A stretch of DNA of 64,000 bases from Pseudoclavibacter helvolus (GTDB lineage: Bacteria; Actinomycetota; Actinomycetes; Actinomycetales; Microbacteriaceae). The DNA is taken from assembly GCF_014191305.1 (NCBI RefSeq), contig NZ_JACHWJ010000005.1:124001-188000 (forward strand). Direction: 5' to 3'. Below the pieces are notes generated by a model, which had not been told where the DNA came from, searched no databases, and was given only the letters and a program-made list of their open reading frames with translations. This document shows, piece by piece, positions 8,725 through 17,479 of this stretch. The first letter of the stretch is position 1. The number at the start of each line of letters is the position of its first letter. Made by a program: the position numbers and the translations under genes.

Positions 8725-9720
8725 CTAGCTCTGCACGACCGCGACCGGGTCGGTCGTCGGCAGGCCGGTCTCAGAGCCGCCCTTGTCCTCGACCGTGACA
8801 CCAACAGCCATGCCTGGCGCAAACGTGCCGTCGAGCACGCGCACCGCCGGGGAGCCTTCGGCCATGGTCAGGATGCCGGCTGGTGCCGGGCCCTCCCCGT
8901 CGATGTACCAGAGCTCGTAGTCGTTCTCGGCCGGCAGCTGGGCCATGCCGTGGGCGACAACGGCCGACTGGCCGAGTTCCTCTGACCAGTAGACGGTGAC
9001 GGTTCCGCCGCCTGCGACCTCAGTGCGCGCGCTGTCGACGTCCGGGGCCGCGAGGATCATCGCGACCTCACTGTCGGCGGATGGCGGCTCCTGCCCGTCT
9101 TGACCGAACCCGCCGAAGGCCAAGCCCCCGCCGATGAACAGGCCAACCGCGACGATGACGGCCGCGGTGGCCGCGAGCATCGCCTGGGCGCCGTTGCGGA
9201 ACCAGCGGCCGCGAGCGCGGGTCTCAACAGGCCCGAAGTCGTCCTCGCTGTTTCCGAGACTGGATGCTCCTCCGCCCACCGAGACGAGGCGTCGGTCCTC
9301 GTCGATGTCGTCGTCGTCCTGTCCCTCGAGTTCTGGGACTGCGGACAACGTGCGCCGCGTCTCGTTCTCGGAGCCGTCAGCCGCTGGACCGGCGCCCTGC
9401 GGTGCATCCGCCGCTGCAGAAGAACCGTTCGAGCCCTCGGTCTCCCGCTCGCCCCCAACAGGGTTCTGCTGTGGGAAGCTGTCGAGCTTCGCGAAGAGCG
9501 CGTCCTTCATAGAAGCTGGCGGCTGGATGGGCTCGGTGGCGAGCGCAAGCTGCGCGGCCGCCTCCTGGTAGCTCTCGAGCTCCTCGCCGAGGTCACCGTC
9601 AACCAGGAGCTTGTTGAGCAGCGCCCGGTCGGCAGCGTCGTCGAAGTCGTTGGCGGAGAGCGCCTCGGCAGCCAGCAGCTGCTCGAGCTCTTCGCGTTCG
9701 CGATCCTGTCCGTTGCTCAT
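8725..9720 (-). CDS. rskA: Anti-sigma-K factor RskA-like membrane protein
   Basis: A 331-residue protein with an N-terminal anti-sigma region (residues 5-85), an acidic, glycine-rich linker, one transmembrane helix near residues 180-200 (AMLAATAAVIVAVGLFIGGG), and a C-terminal extracytoplasmic RskA domain ending NDYELWYIDGEGPAPAGIL and FAPGMAVGVTVEDKGGSETG. It overlaps the sigma factor stop by 4 bp, the usual sigma/anti-sigma coupling. In mycobacteria RskA holds SigK inactive at the membrane and is cut by regulated proteolysis. The linker here is long. Identification rests on the RskA C-terminal pattern plus context. Confidence 0.9.
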   Translation of the reverse strand: MSNGQDREREELEQLLAAEALSANDFDDAADRALLNKLLVDGDLGEELESYQEAAAQLALATEPIQPPASMKDALFAKLDSFPQQNPVGGERETEGSNGSSAAADAPQGAGPAADGSENETRRTLSAVPELEGQDDDDIDEDRRLVSVGGGASSLGNSEDDFGPVETRARGRWFRNGAQAMLAATAAVIVAVGLFIGGGLAFGGFGQDGQEPPSADSEVAMILAAPDVDSARTEVAGGGTVTVYWSEELGQSAVVAHGMAQLPAENDYELWYIDGEGPAPAGILTMAEGSPAVRVLDGTFAPGMAVGVTVEDKGGSETGLPTTDPVAVVQS

Positions 9721-10277
9721 GACTCCACCCCCAACTCTCGTCGCAACCTATTCATTCCGTCTCTGATTCTTGTCTTCACCGTGCCGAGCGGCACCTCGAG
9801 CCGTTCCGCGATCTCACTCTGCGTGAGACCCCCGTAGTAGGCAAGGGTGACAGCTTCACGCTGTTGATCGCTGAGCTTGCTGAGGGCCTGCTGGGCCCGC
9901 TTGTGCTCGATGCTGATCTCCGCGGACTCGGCGACGTCGTCGCGTTCGCCCTCGAAGTCGCGCACCCCGATCTTCAGGTCGCGGTCCTTCGACGCCTGGG
10001 ATGCACGCACCCGGTCGATGGCTCTGCGGTGCGCGACAGTCAGCATCCAGCTGGTCGCCTTGCCCTTGCTCGGCGAGTACGACGCGGCGGTCTGCCAGAT
10101 CTCGAGCAGCACCTCCTGGGCGACCTCTTCGGACTGCGCCTGATCGACGAGAACTCGCCGGATGAGCCCGAGCACGCGAGGTGCCATGAGGTCGTAGAGG
10201 GTGGAGAAGGCTTCCTTGCTTCCTGTGGCGGTGCGCACGAGAAGGTCCTCTATCTCTCCGATGGCTTCGCTCACCAT
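9717..10277 (-). CDS. sigK: ECF sigma factor, SigK type
   Basis: From ATG 10277 the protein is 186 residues, a usual ECF length. Region 2 is AFSTLYDLMAPRVLGLIRRV with EVAQEVLLEIW, and MLTVAHRRAIDRVR follows. Region 4 is LSDQQREAVTLAYYGGLTQS with EIAERLEVPLGTVKTRIRDG. The open frame extends to 10424, but a promoter-like motif (10309-10335) would place the transcript start just upstream of 10277, supporting the shorter form. The next gene downstream is rskA. SigK in Mycobacterium drives mpt70/mpt83 and dipZ, whose counterparts lie adjacent here. Confidence 0.9.
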   Translation of the reverse strand: MVSEAIGEIEDLLVRTATGSKEAFSTLYDLMAPRVLGLIRRVLVDQAQSEEVAQEVLLEIWQTAASYSPSKGKATSWMLTVAHRRAIDRVRASQASKDRDLKIGVRDFEGERDDVAESAEISIEHKRAQQALSKLSDQQREAVTLAYYGGLTQSEIAERLEVPLGTVKTRIRDGMNRLRRELGVES

Positions 10278-10308
10278 CTCAGCTTGCCATCTCGCGAAGG
10301 TTTCGCGA

Positions 10309-10335
10309 ATTCGGTTGACTTCGATCTGGGTTTCG
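10309..10335 (-). promoter_or_regulatory. Predicted SigK-type promoter of sigK
   Basis: Read on the minus strand, CGAAACC (-35-like, 10329-10335) is followed after 14 nt by CCGAAT (-10-like, 10309-10314), 31 bp before the ATG at 10277. It matches, with one base less spacing, the motifs before dipZ and the fasciclin gene, suggesting autoregulation. Confidence 0.5.
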
Positions 10336-10389
10336 AGGAAGGGGCTTGGGCTTCCGGGGAAGACCGTGGCTGGGACGTTCTGCCAGGCC

Positions 10390-12186
10390 TCAACCGAAGG
10401 TGAATGAGTAAGCATCCACGCCACCCCCCAGCGTCACGGTCAGTTCGCCCTGCTTGCTCTCGTCTCCCTCGAAGAGGAGGTAGGAGCCCGGGTTGCCTTC
10501 CACCTGAATCTCGCGCGGGCCGGTGCCGTCGTCGACGGTGACCGTTCCTGAGCCGCCGAGCACCATTCGGATGGTCGAGGCCGTGTACGAGAGCTTGATC
10601 TTGCCGTCCGAGTCGCTGCGGATGCCCTGCGAGTCGAGGTTGAAATCACCCTCGAGGGAGAACGTGTCCTGCTGCTGCTCCGCGGGGAAGGTGAAGCTGC
10701 GGTCGCCCTGACCGTAGTCGCCCTCTCCGTTGTAGTTCACGACCTTCGTCGGCATGAGGTAGGTCTCCGGCGTTGTGCTGCCGAGCTCCGGCGTCGTGTC
10801 GGACGTGTCGGTCTCTCCTGGCAGCTGCACGTCAGGGTTGGCCTCCTTGAGGAGGTCGCGGATCTGCGCTTCCGTCTCCGCGTATCCGCCCTCGCCGAAG
10901 TGGATCGCACGCACGGTGCCGTTCGCGTCGATCAGGTAGTGGGCGGGCCAGTAGCGGTTGCGGTAGTTCGTCCAGGTGCCGAGGTTGTTGTCCAGGGCGA
11001 CCGGATACTCGATGCCGAACTCGTCGATCGCATTCGCGACGTTCGAGGCTTCCTTCTCGAACGCGTACTCGGGCGAGTGCACGCCGATGACCTGCAGGCC
11101 GGAGTCCTTGTACGCCTGGTCCCAGGCGGTGACGTGAGGGATGGAGCGGATGCAGTTGATGCAGGAGTAGGCCCAGAAGTCGATCAGCACGACCTTGCCC
11201 TCTGCAGCCTGGGCCGCGAGCTGCACCTCTTCACCGTCGGGGGTGTTCATCCACTCCTGGATGTCGAGGATCTCCGGCGCCGGGCCGCAGTCGCCGAGCT
11301 CGGGGTCGCCTGGCGTGCAGTTCGTGAGCTGCTCGTTCTGCTCGTTGACGAGGCCACCGAATGCGAGGGCCTCTTCGACCTGCTCGTTCGAGTTGAACTG
11401 CTCCTGAAGGCCGGCCGTGTAGTCGGGCACGAGGCGCTGCAGAATCTGCGGGAGGTTGAAGACGAGGCCGATCGCGAGGGCGATCATGACGACGCCCGCG
11501 GTGATGCGGATGCCGCGCTGGTGCTTGCGGAAGGCCTTCACTCGCTCGCCCACTCGGCGCCCTGCGAGCGCGAAGATGAGCAGCGGGATGGCGGCGCCGA
11601 TGCCGAACGTCACCGTGAGGATGACCGTCTCGATGCCGATCTGGCCGGTCGAACCCGCGACCGTGATGGCGGCGAGCACGGGGCCGGCGCACGGCACATA
11701 CACGGCGCCCAGGGCGATGCCGAGGAGGAAGCCGCCGCGGTCGGTATTGACCTGCTTCTGCGGAATCCAGGAGAACGGCTTCTCGAGCAGGTGCTCGAAC
11801 TTCGGCACGATGAGGCCGATTCCGATGAGCACCAGCACGATGATGCCTGCCCAGCGCAGCACGTCTTGGGGAAGCCCAAGAAGGCTGAGGAGCAGCGAGC
11901 CGAGCAGCGTGAACACGCTGAAGCTCGTAACGAGGCCCAGGATGACGAGGTAGGGACGTGCAGATGCGCGCCGCTTCGTCGCCTGCTCGCTCTTGACTCT
12001 CGTCTTGAGCGCGCCCTCGTCAGGCCCATCGACCCCGGGATCCTGGGCCTCGGCCTGCATCTCCTCGTCGCTGCGCGCGCCCTGCACGCCGCCCGAGAAG
12101 AAGATGACGGGGAGCACGGGGAGAATGCACGGTGAGATTCCCGTGATGAGGCCTCCGAGGAAGCCGATGAGTCCTAGCGAGATCAT
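10390..12186 (-). CDS. dipZ: DipZ-like thiol-disulfide protein (CcdA/DsbD membrane domain + thioredoxin domain)
   Basis: A 598-residue fusion. Residues 1-265 form a multi-helix CcdA/DsbD membrane domain with the conserved start [19 protein letters not shown] and a second Cys in [15 protein letters not shown] TlpA-like thioredoxin domain follows ([20 protein letters not shown], with a CINC redox centre near residue 345; [20 protein letters not shown]). The last 120 residues form a beta-rich domain. The order matches mycobacterial DipZ, which passes electrons across the membrane to extracytoplasmic thiol proteins. A ribosome site (AGGGAG) precedes ATG 12186. It is divergent from the fasciclin lipoprotein gene. 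Confidence 0.9.
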   Translation of the reverse strand: MISLGLIGFLGGLITGISPCILPVLPVIFFSGGVQGARSDEEMQAEAQDPGVDGPDEGALKTRVKSEQATKRRASARPYLVILGLVTSFSVFTLLGSLLLSLLGLPQDVLRWAGIIVLVLIGIGLIVPKFEHLLEKPFSWIPQKQVNTDRGGFLLGIALGAVYVPCAGPVLAAITVAGSTGQIGIETVILTVTFGIGAAIPLLIFALAGRRVGERVKAFRKHQRGIRITAGVVMIALAIGLVFNLPQILQRLVPDYTAGLQEQFNSNEQVEEALAFGGLVNEQNEQLTNCTPGDPELGDCGPAPEILDIQEWMNTPDGEEVQLAAQAAEGKVVLIDFWAYSCINCIRSIPHVTAWDQAYKDSGLQVIGVHSPEYAFEKEASNVANAIDEFGIEYPVALDNNLGTWTNYRNRYWPAHYLIDANGTVRAIHFGEGGYAETEAQIRDLLKEANPDVQLPGETDTSDTTPELGSTTPETYLMPTKVVNYNGEGDYGQGDRSFTFPAEQQQDTFSLEGDFNLDSQGIRSDSDGKIKLSYTASTIRMVLGGSGTVTVDDGTGPREIQVEGNPGSYLLFEGDESKQGELTVTLGGGVDAYSFTFG

Positions 12187-12239
12187 GTTGCGCTCCCTGC
12201 AGCGTGGCTGTCAGGCGGTCATTCATGCCTGTGCTCGAA

Positions 12240-12267
12240 GTTCGGAGCGGCACCGCTTTCGGTTTGG
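12240..12267 (-). promoter_or_regulatory. Predicted SigK-type promoter of dipZ
   Basis: On the minus strand, CCAAACC (12261-12267) is followed after exactly 15 nt by CCGAAC (12240-12245), about 54 bp upstream of the dipZ ATG. It has the same spacing as the motif in front of the divergent fasciclin gene. Confidence 0.6.
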
Positions 12268-12379
12268 TCTCAGAGCCGAGAAATGCGTGGAGCGGTCCGA
12301 AAAGGATGCGCGGAGAGCCCCCTTATGAGAGGTATCCGAGCACGTGATTTCGGTCACCCAGAATTTATTCCGAACTTTT

Positions 12380-12407
12380 CCAATCCGGTTCAGGAGGGCC
12401 TCCGAAT
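12380..12407 (+). promoter_or_regulatory. Predicted SigK-type promoter of the fasciclin lipoprotein
   Basis: CCAATCC (12380-12386) is followed after exactly 15 nt by CCGAAT (12402-12407), 62 bp before ATG 12470. The pair is CCAAWCC-N15-CCGAAY together with the dipZ motif on the opposite strand. Confidence 0.6.
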
Positions 12408-12469
12408 GTCTCAGTGAACCGCAACGGATGCGGCTCCGGCCCCCCGGCCGAGAAATGAGGAGTGAAGTT

Positions 12470-13147
12470 ATGCGCACTATCACCAGGAAGGGCTCACTCG
12501 CCCTCCTCTCGCTGGCGGCCATCTCGACCTTCGGCCTGGCAGCCTGTTCAAGCTCTGCACCCATGACGGAAGCGACCACGGAAGCATCGACTGAAGCTTC
12601 CGAGATGGCCACCCCCATGGAGACCACGATGGAGACCATGGACCCGGCAGCCAACCTCGTCGGCCCCGGCTGCGCCGACTACGCGGCACAGGTGCCGGAC
12701 GGCGCCGGCTCGGTTCAGGGCATGTCCCAGGACCCGGTCGCGGTCGCGGCCTCCAACAACCCATTGCTCACGCAGCTCACGGCAGCCGTCTCCGGCCAGC
12801 TGAATCCTGACGTCGACCTCGTCTCGACGCTGAACGGCGGCGAGTTCACGGTGTTCGCACCGGTGGATGAGGCCTTCGGCAAGATCGACGCCGGCACCAT
12901 CGAGACGCTCAAGACCGACGCGGACCTGCTCTCGGGCATCCTGACCTACCACGTCGTCGAGGGACAGATCCTGCCTGACGAAATCGCTGGCGACCACACG
13001 ACCGTTCAGGGCGAGACCGTCACTGTCGAGGGCTCGGGCGATGACCTGACCGTCGGCGGCGCCAAGGTCATCTGCGGTGGAGTCCAGACCGCGAACGCAA
13101 CCGTCTACCTGATCGACACGGTGCTCATGCCGCCGTCGAAGATGTAA
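12470..13147 (+). CDS. Fasciclin-domain lipoprotein, MPT70/MPT83-like
   Basis: A 225-residue secreted lipoprotein. The signal peptide ends with the lipobox LAAC at about residues 22-25, then a Ser/Thr/Glu/Met-rich linker. One fasciclin (FAS1) domain covers residues 85-225: [39 protein letters not shown], and [14 protein letters not shown] at the end. Two Cys residues (in GCAD and ICGG) bracket the domain and could form a disulfide, a possible DipZ client. MPT70 and MPT83 are the SigK-controlled FAS1 antigens of M. tuberculosis. GAGGAG lies just upstream of ATG 12470. An IS630 element begins 12 bp after the stop. Confidence 0.92.
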   Translation: MRTITRKGSLALLSLAAISTFGLAACSSSAPMTEATTEASTEASEMATPMETTMETMDPAANLVGPGCADYAAQVPDGAGSVQGMSQDPVAVAASNNPLLTQLTAAVSGQLNPDVDLVSTLNGGEFTVFAPVDEAFGKIDAGTIETLKTDADLLSGILTYHVVEGQILPDEIAGDHTTVQGETVTVEGSGDDLTVGGAKVICGGVQTANATVYLIDTVLMPPSKM

Positions 13148-13159
13148 GACAGCAGCTCC

Positions 13160-14284
13160 TAGTGCTGCGTGTCGTTAGTTCCTAAACGGTTTGTGTTTGG
13201 GAGAATGTGGAATGGCGAATTCTCCTGCTGCGGCTCTGCTACTCCCTGACGTGGATCGTGTTGAGTTGGTGTCGTGGGCTCGGTCGACGAGTATTCGTGC
13301 GGGCCTGTCGATGCGAGCGCGGATCGTGCTGCTCGCCTCGGAAGGTGTCGCGAACTCGCGGATCGCGGCCGAGGTTGGGACTACGACGACCTCGGTGTGG
13401 AAGTGGCGGAAACGGTATGCCGAGGCCGGAATTGCGGGGCTCTCCGATGCGCCGCGCTCTGGCCGGCCGAAGCATCTCGATCATGCCGAGATCGTGGCAG
13501 CGACCTTGACGGCCCCGCCGAAGAAGTACGGCGTGACACATTGGTCCTCGCGCCTGCTCGCGCAGCGCCTGGGGGTTGGGAACGCGACGGTGGCCAGGGC
13601 GTGGCGGGAGTACGGGGTGCAGCCATGGAAGTCGGAGACGTTCAAGTTCTCGACCGACCCGGAGCTCGTCGGGAAGGTCACCGACGTTGTCGGCTTGTAT
13701 CTCGCGCCGCCCGAGAACGCGATCGTGCTCTGCGTGGACGAGAAGTCCCAGATCCAGGCCCTTGACCGGACCGCACCCATGCTGCCGATGCGGATCGGGG
13801 ACACCGAGAAGCGCACGCATGATTACAAGCGCCACGGCACGACCACACTGTTCGCTGCATTAGACGTCGCGACCGGACACGTCACCGGAGCGGTCAAACC
13901 CAAGCATCGCCGGCAAGAGTTCCTCTCGTTCCTCCGGCAACTCGACCGCGCCTACCCGGAACGGGACCTGCACCTCGTGATGGACAACTACGCCACCCAC
14001 AAAACGCCAGAGGTCAAGACCTGGCTCGAGAAACGACCCCGCTTCCACGTTCATTTCACGCCGACGTCCGGGTCGTGGTTGAACTTGGTCGAGGTGTGGT
14101 TCGGGATCATCGACCGGCAAGCGATCCGTCGCGGGATTTTCACCTCGGTGAAAGACCTCAACGCGAAGATCCGGCAGTTCATCACTGGCTGGAACGACCG
14201 AAAGCACCCATTCGTCTGGACCAAGACCAGCGACGAGATCCTCGCGAAAGCGAACCGTCAACCAACTTCAGAAACGCGACACTA
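13160..14284 (+). mobile_element. IS630-family insertion sequence
   Basis: The element is bounded by TA dinucleotides at 13160-13161 and 14283-14284, the target duplication typical of IS630/Tc1-mariner elements. The inner ends begin GTGCTGCGTGTC (left) and GTGTCGCGTTTC (right, complement); 13 of the first 19 positions match by my count. It carries one transposase gene whose stop codon uses the right TA. It lies between the fasciclin gene and the hairpin at 14300 that looks like that gene's original terminator. Confidence 0.85.
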
Positions 14285-14285
14285 G
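13212..14285 (+). CDS. IS630-family transposase
   Basis: A 357-residue DDE transposase from ATG 13212; an in-frame start 21 bp upstream is possible. The N-terminal helix-turn-helix region reads RIAAEVGTTTTSVWKWRKRY. The catalytic triad is visible as Asp in VLCVDEKSQIQAL, Asp in HLVMDNYATHKTP and Glu in SWLNLVEVWFGIIDRQ. It appears intact from end to end and could be active. The TAG stop is completed by the flanking target-site copy. Confidence 0.93.
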   Translation: MANSPAAALLLPDVDRVELVSWARSTSIRAGLSMRARIVLLASEGVANSRIAAEVGTTTTSVWKWRKRYAEAGIAGLSDAPRSGRPKHLDHAEIVAATLTAPPKKYGVTHWSSRLLAQRLGVGNATVARAWREYGVQPWKSETFKFSTDPELVGKVTDVVGLYLAPPENAIVLCVDEKSQIQALDRTAPMLPMRIGDTEKRTHDYKRHGTTTLFAALDVATGHVTGAVKPKHRRQEFLSFLRQLDRAYPERDLHLVMDNYATHKTPEVKTWLEKRPRFHVHFTPTSGSWLNLVEVWFGIIDRQAIRRGIFTSVKDLNAKIRQFITGWNDRKHPFVWTKTSDEILAKANRQPTSETRH

Positions 14286-14299
14286 CACGGACAACGAAT

Positions 14300-14329
14300 A
14301 AGGCCCCGGATCTTGCATCCGGGGCCTTT
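14300..14329 (+). terminator. Terminator displaced from the fasciclin gene
   Basis: AAGGCCCCGGAT pairs with ATCCGGGGCCTT around a 5-nt loop (14312-14316), followed by T-rich sequence. It lies 15 bp outside the right end of the IS630 element, so before insertion it would have stood just downstream of the fasciclin stop codon. Confidence 0.8.
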
Positions 14330-14554
14330 GTCTGATTTATTTTCGCATTTCTGGCGGATATGCGCGCGAATATCACAAGTCGGGCACGGCTTTCCGAGTA
14401 TTTACGCACAGGATTTCGCTATTCGTATATCCGGGGGACACAATGGGTTGTCCGGTGAAGAACGCGGTTCAGTCAACTGAGCGCCACAGGCGCAACAGGG
14501 GCAGCCAGCGTCCAACACCGGCGACTACAGTCAACATCGAACTTTGGAGCTCTC

Positions 14555-14827
14555 ATGGGATTCCTCGCATTCCTCCTTCTCGGACTCATCGCCGGGGCCA
14601 TCGCGAAGCTCATCCTGCCCGGCAAGCAGGGCGGCGGATGGATCGCAACCCTCGTTCTCGGCGTCATCGGAGCACTGCTCGGCGGATGGATCGGCGGCAT
14701 GCTCTTCGGCGAGGGCGTTGACGCGTTCTTCTCGCTCAGCAGCTGGCTCCTCGCCATCGGTGGCTCGCTCATCGTGCTCCTCATCTGGGGATTCATCACG
14801 AGCCGCGGCAGCAAGAACAAGGCGTAA
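14555..14827 (+). CDS. GlsB/YeaQ/YmgE-family small membrane protein
   Basis: A 90-residue, three-helix membrane protein: FLAFLLLGLIAGAIAKLILP, then GWIATLVLGVIGALLGGWIG, then SWLLAIGGSLIVLLIWGFI. The Gly-rich helices and the GKQGGGW loop are typical of the transglycosylase-associated (YeaQ/YmgE) family, linked to stress in other bacteria. Its biochemical role is unknown. GGAG lies 9 bp before the ATG. It is a single-gene unit closed by a hairpin at 14842. Confidence 0.88.
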   Translation: MGFLAFLLLGLIAGAIAKLILPGKQGGGWIATLVLGVIGALLGGWIGGMLFGEGVDAFFSLSSWLLAIGGSLIVLLIWGFITSRGSKNKA

Positions 14828-14841
14828 CCCCCTTACGACCT

Positions 14842-14879
14842 CAACAGCGGACCTCGGCCTCGGCCGGGGTCCGCTGTTG
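14842..14879 (+). terminator. Hairpin terminator after the YeaQ-like gene
   Basis: A 12-bp stem CAACAGCGGACC (14842-14853) pairs with 14868-14879 around a GC-rich 14-nt loop, 14 bp after the stop codon. No long T-run follows, as is common in high-GC actinobacteria. Confidence 0.75.
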
Positions 14880-14977
14880 TGTGCGCTCCAGTTCACACGC
14901 ATCCGCTGCGATCGAGCTGCTCGAACTCCTGCGACGGAAACTCGTGCTCCTACGAGGAAATGCGGTTCGCTCGTTGC

Positions 14978-15454
14978 ATGACCACGAGCGCGACCGTCCC
15001 CCACTCCGACCGTGCCGCGGCCCGCTGGCGCGTCCTCATCGTCACCTACCTGTGGCGGCTCCCGTTCTTCCGTGACGGTGGCGCGAGGGCCAAGCCAACC
15101 CGCAACGTGCTCGCCGTCTCGATCGCATCGCTCCTGTACGTGTACACCGCCTCGCTCGGCGTGTACCTGGTCGAGCACAACACCGCCGGCGCGAACATCG
15201 TCAGCATGGGTGACGTCCTCTGGTGGGGGTTCACGACCATCACCACCGTCGGCTACGGCGACTTCACCCCGGTCACCGTCGCCGGCCGCGCACTCGCCGT
15301 CTCCCTCGTGGTCTCCGGCGTGCTCATCGTCGGCTTCGTGAGCGAGGCCATCATGTCGGCCATCCGTGAAGACGCGCGCACGATCGCGGCGAAGCTCACC
15401 GCGAAGGTGCCCGGCGAGCTCGACGCGGCACATCCGGAACGCGCCCCTCACTGA
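14978..15454 (+). CDS. Two-helix potassium channel family protein
   Basis: From ATG 14978 the product is 158 residues; an in-frame ATG at 14960 would add six. The first membrane helix is NVLAVSIASLLYVYTASLGV, then a pore loop with the complete K+ selectivity filter TITTVGYGD, then the second helix ALAVSLVVSGVLIVGFV. A short C-terminal tail (SAIREDARTIAAKLTAKV) is probably cytoplasmic; there is no RCK domain. It is predicted to be a tetrameric Ion_trans_2/KcsA-like channel. Neither candidate start has a well-placed ribosome site. Confidence 0.88.
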   Translation: MTTSATVPHSDRAAARWRVLIVTYLWRLPFFRDGGARAKPTRNVLAVSIASLLYVYTASLGVYLVEHNTAGANIVSMGDVLWWGFTTITTVGYGDFTPVTVAGRALAVSLVVSGVLIVGFVSEAIMSAIREDARTIAAKLTAKVPGELDAAHPERAPH

Positions 15455-15684
15455 GCCCCCACGCGGTGCACAGCCCCGCTCCCCGCTCCTCCCCACCTAC
15501 CCCTGCCCCTTGTTTCCCACTTCTCGGCGTCGAGGGCGGTCTTGTGGTCGTCAAAACGCCATGGAAGCAGCCACAAGTCCACTTTCGACGCGTCTCGGCG
15601 ACGACGCGACGCGGCACCAACGCACGGGGCAACGCGGCCAACGAAAAAACCCGGCTGCCAGAACGGCAACCGGGTCTTCATCTG

Positions 15685-15758
15685 TAGCTGGAGAGAGATT
15701 CGAACTCTCGACCTCACGATTATGAGTCGTGCGCTCTCACCAACTGAGCTACCCAGCC
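15685..15758 (-). tRNA. tRNA-Met (CAT)
   Basis: On the minus strand a 74-nt cloverleaf folds: acceptor GGCTGGG with TCCAGCT, D stem GCTC/GAGC, anticodon stem CACGA/TCGTG with loop CTCATAA, T stem GAGAG/CTCTC with loop TTCGAAT. Anticodon CAT. The 3' CCA is not encoded. The G-U pairs at both ends of the acceptor stem and the lack of three G-C pairs in the anticodon stem point to the elongator type. Confidence 0.92.
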
Positions 15759-15790
15759 AAGGGTTTCTGCAACATTCAACTGCTCCAGAA

Positions 15791-15865
<75 letters not shown>

Positions 15866-15961
15866 AAGATGCCAATCGAGCTTGTGGCTCCGAATGGCAC
15901 CAGATGAGGATAGCACCTCACGGAACCCCGTGAGACCACCACCCTCGTGGCGTGCCGCGTG

Positions 15962-17251
15962 TTACGCGCCCGAGCTTTCGCCAGGCATCGTGACAACCGT
16001 GGAAACGACGTTGAACTGCGTGAAGAACGCGATCGGGTCGATCTTGTTGCCGTCAGCCGTGTGCACCTCAAGGTGCAGGTGGGGGCCAGTGGATGCGCCC
16101 GTGTTGCCGACCTTGCCGAGCTCGTCGCCGACCTTGACGACGTCGCCGACCTTGACGGCGATAGAGCCCGTGAGCATGTGTCCGTACACGCTCTCGTAGC
16201 TCTGGCCGTTGATGACGTGCTGAACGATGACGTGCACGCCGAGGCCGCCGTTGTCGGTCGGGGTGACGCTCTTGACGGTGCCGCCCGCGATCGTGCCGAT
16301 CGGGGTGCCCTGCGCAGGAGCGAAGTCGATGCCCATGTGGTTCGTGCTGCCGATGCCACCCGGCGAGACGCGAGGACCGAAGTCGTCGGTGATCGCAACG
16401 CCGACCGGGAAGGGCCACTGGACCGTCGAGGAGAGGTCGTTCTTGTACGTGCCACGGTCGACGAGGCTCATAAGGTTGGCAGCCGTGGCCGAACCCATCG
16501 TGGTGACGGCGTAGGCGCCTTCACGCTCGACCGTCGTAGCCTCGCCACCGGAGACTGTGAGGGTCTGGCCGGGAACCGAGGAGACGGCGTCGGCGAGCGC
16601 TGCTGCACTGTCGCCTGCGACCTGGTCTTCCTGGGTGGAGGTGGCGTTTGCCGGCATCGTCGAGACGACGGCGATCGTCGCTGCGAAGCCGAGGGCCGTG
16701 ACGCCAGCTGCGCCGCGGAGGAGAGCGCCGCGCTTCTTGTGCGACTTCTCGGAGTTCTTGACGCGGACGAGGCCGCGACGGCCCGTCTTGCTGTCGACCT
16801 CGGGACGGAGGGCCTCTTCGTTGCGAGCAAAGCTCAGCGGAACTTCGAGGACTGCGACGGATGCGCGTTCGATGCGTGCGGTCGACTCGGTCGCGTCGGA
16901 GCGGATCTGCGCGACCTCGGCGATGCTCGGCGTGACGATCGAAGCGGGTGCAGGAGCCGGCGCCGAGACAACCGCGGCAGCCTTGGCGACGGGGGCCGTC
17001 TCGACAACCGAGACGATCTTCGGGGCCAGCGCCGCAGTGACGAGAGGCGCCGCGGTGATGACCGGAGCTGTCTGAGCTGGAGCCGTTGCGCGCTCAGCTT
17101 CGCGACGGGCACGGCGGGAGCTGAATGCCTCCGGCGCTGCCTCTGGTGCGCTAGCTGCGAGCGATGCGAGACGCTCTGCTTCGCGGAGTTCTCGACGGGT
17201 CATGGGCGCCGACTGAGCCTGCTCCTGGCCCGATGTGAGAAGGGAAGTCAA
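15962..17251 (-). CDS. M23-family peptidoglycan endopeptidase
   Basis: A 429-residue protein. A long Ala/Arg/Glu-rich cytoplasmic N terminus (about residues 1-170) precedes a single hydrophobic segment (ALLRGAAGVTALGFAATIAV), probably a membrane anchor or signal. The C-terminal M23 (LytM) domain covers about residues 290-420: TNHMGIDFAPAQGTPIGTIA, then VYGHM and HLHLEVHTADG, giving the zinc-binding His/Asp and catalytic His residues. Such enzymes cut peptide cross-links in the wall. It starts at TTG 17251; the ATG at residue 17 (MTRRELREAERLA) is an alternative. Confidence 0.88.
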   Translation of the reverse strand: MTSLLTSGQEQAQSAPMTRRELREAERLASLAASAPEAAPEAFSSRRARREAERATAPAQTAPVITAAPLVTAALAPKIVSVVETAPVAKAAAVVSAPAPAPASIVTPSIAEVAQIRSDATESTARIERASVAVLEVPLSFARNEEALRPEVDSKTGRRGLVRVKNSEKSHKKRGALLRGAAGVTALGFAATIAVVSTMPANATSTQEDQVAGDSAAALADAVSSVPGQTLTVSGGEATTVEREGAYAVTTMGSATAANLMSLVDRGTYKNDLSSTVQWPFPVGVAITDDFGPRVSPGGIGSTNHMGIDFAPAQGTPIGTIAGGTVKSVTPTDNGGLGVHVIVQHVINGQSYESVYGHMLTGSIAVKVGDVVKVGDELGKVGNTGASTGPHLHLEVHTADGNKIDPIAFFTQFNVVSTVVTMPGESSGA

Positions 17252-17479
17252 CGATTCATATCCTTACCGCGGTTTATAACGAACTGGTAAATAGTAACGC
17301 GCAGGTCACGGAAACTTCAAGGTCTCCGGGGAATCGACGCCCGCGTTAGTCCATCCCGACGGCCGACCCACCAGCCTCCTGGCCAGCAACCGCAAGGGAT
17401 GAAGCGCGATGCGCGGTCGAGCCAAGATCGCCGCTTTTCGCCCCGACCCGAACGCGTCGGGCGTGCCGCCGGTGCAGAT

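Noticed and set aside
10278-10424. N-terminal extension of SigK
   Set aside because: The extra 49 residues have no sigma-factor character and overlap both the predicted promoter and the end of dipZ.
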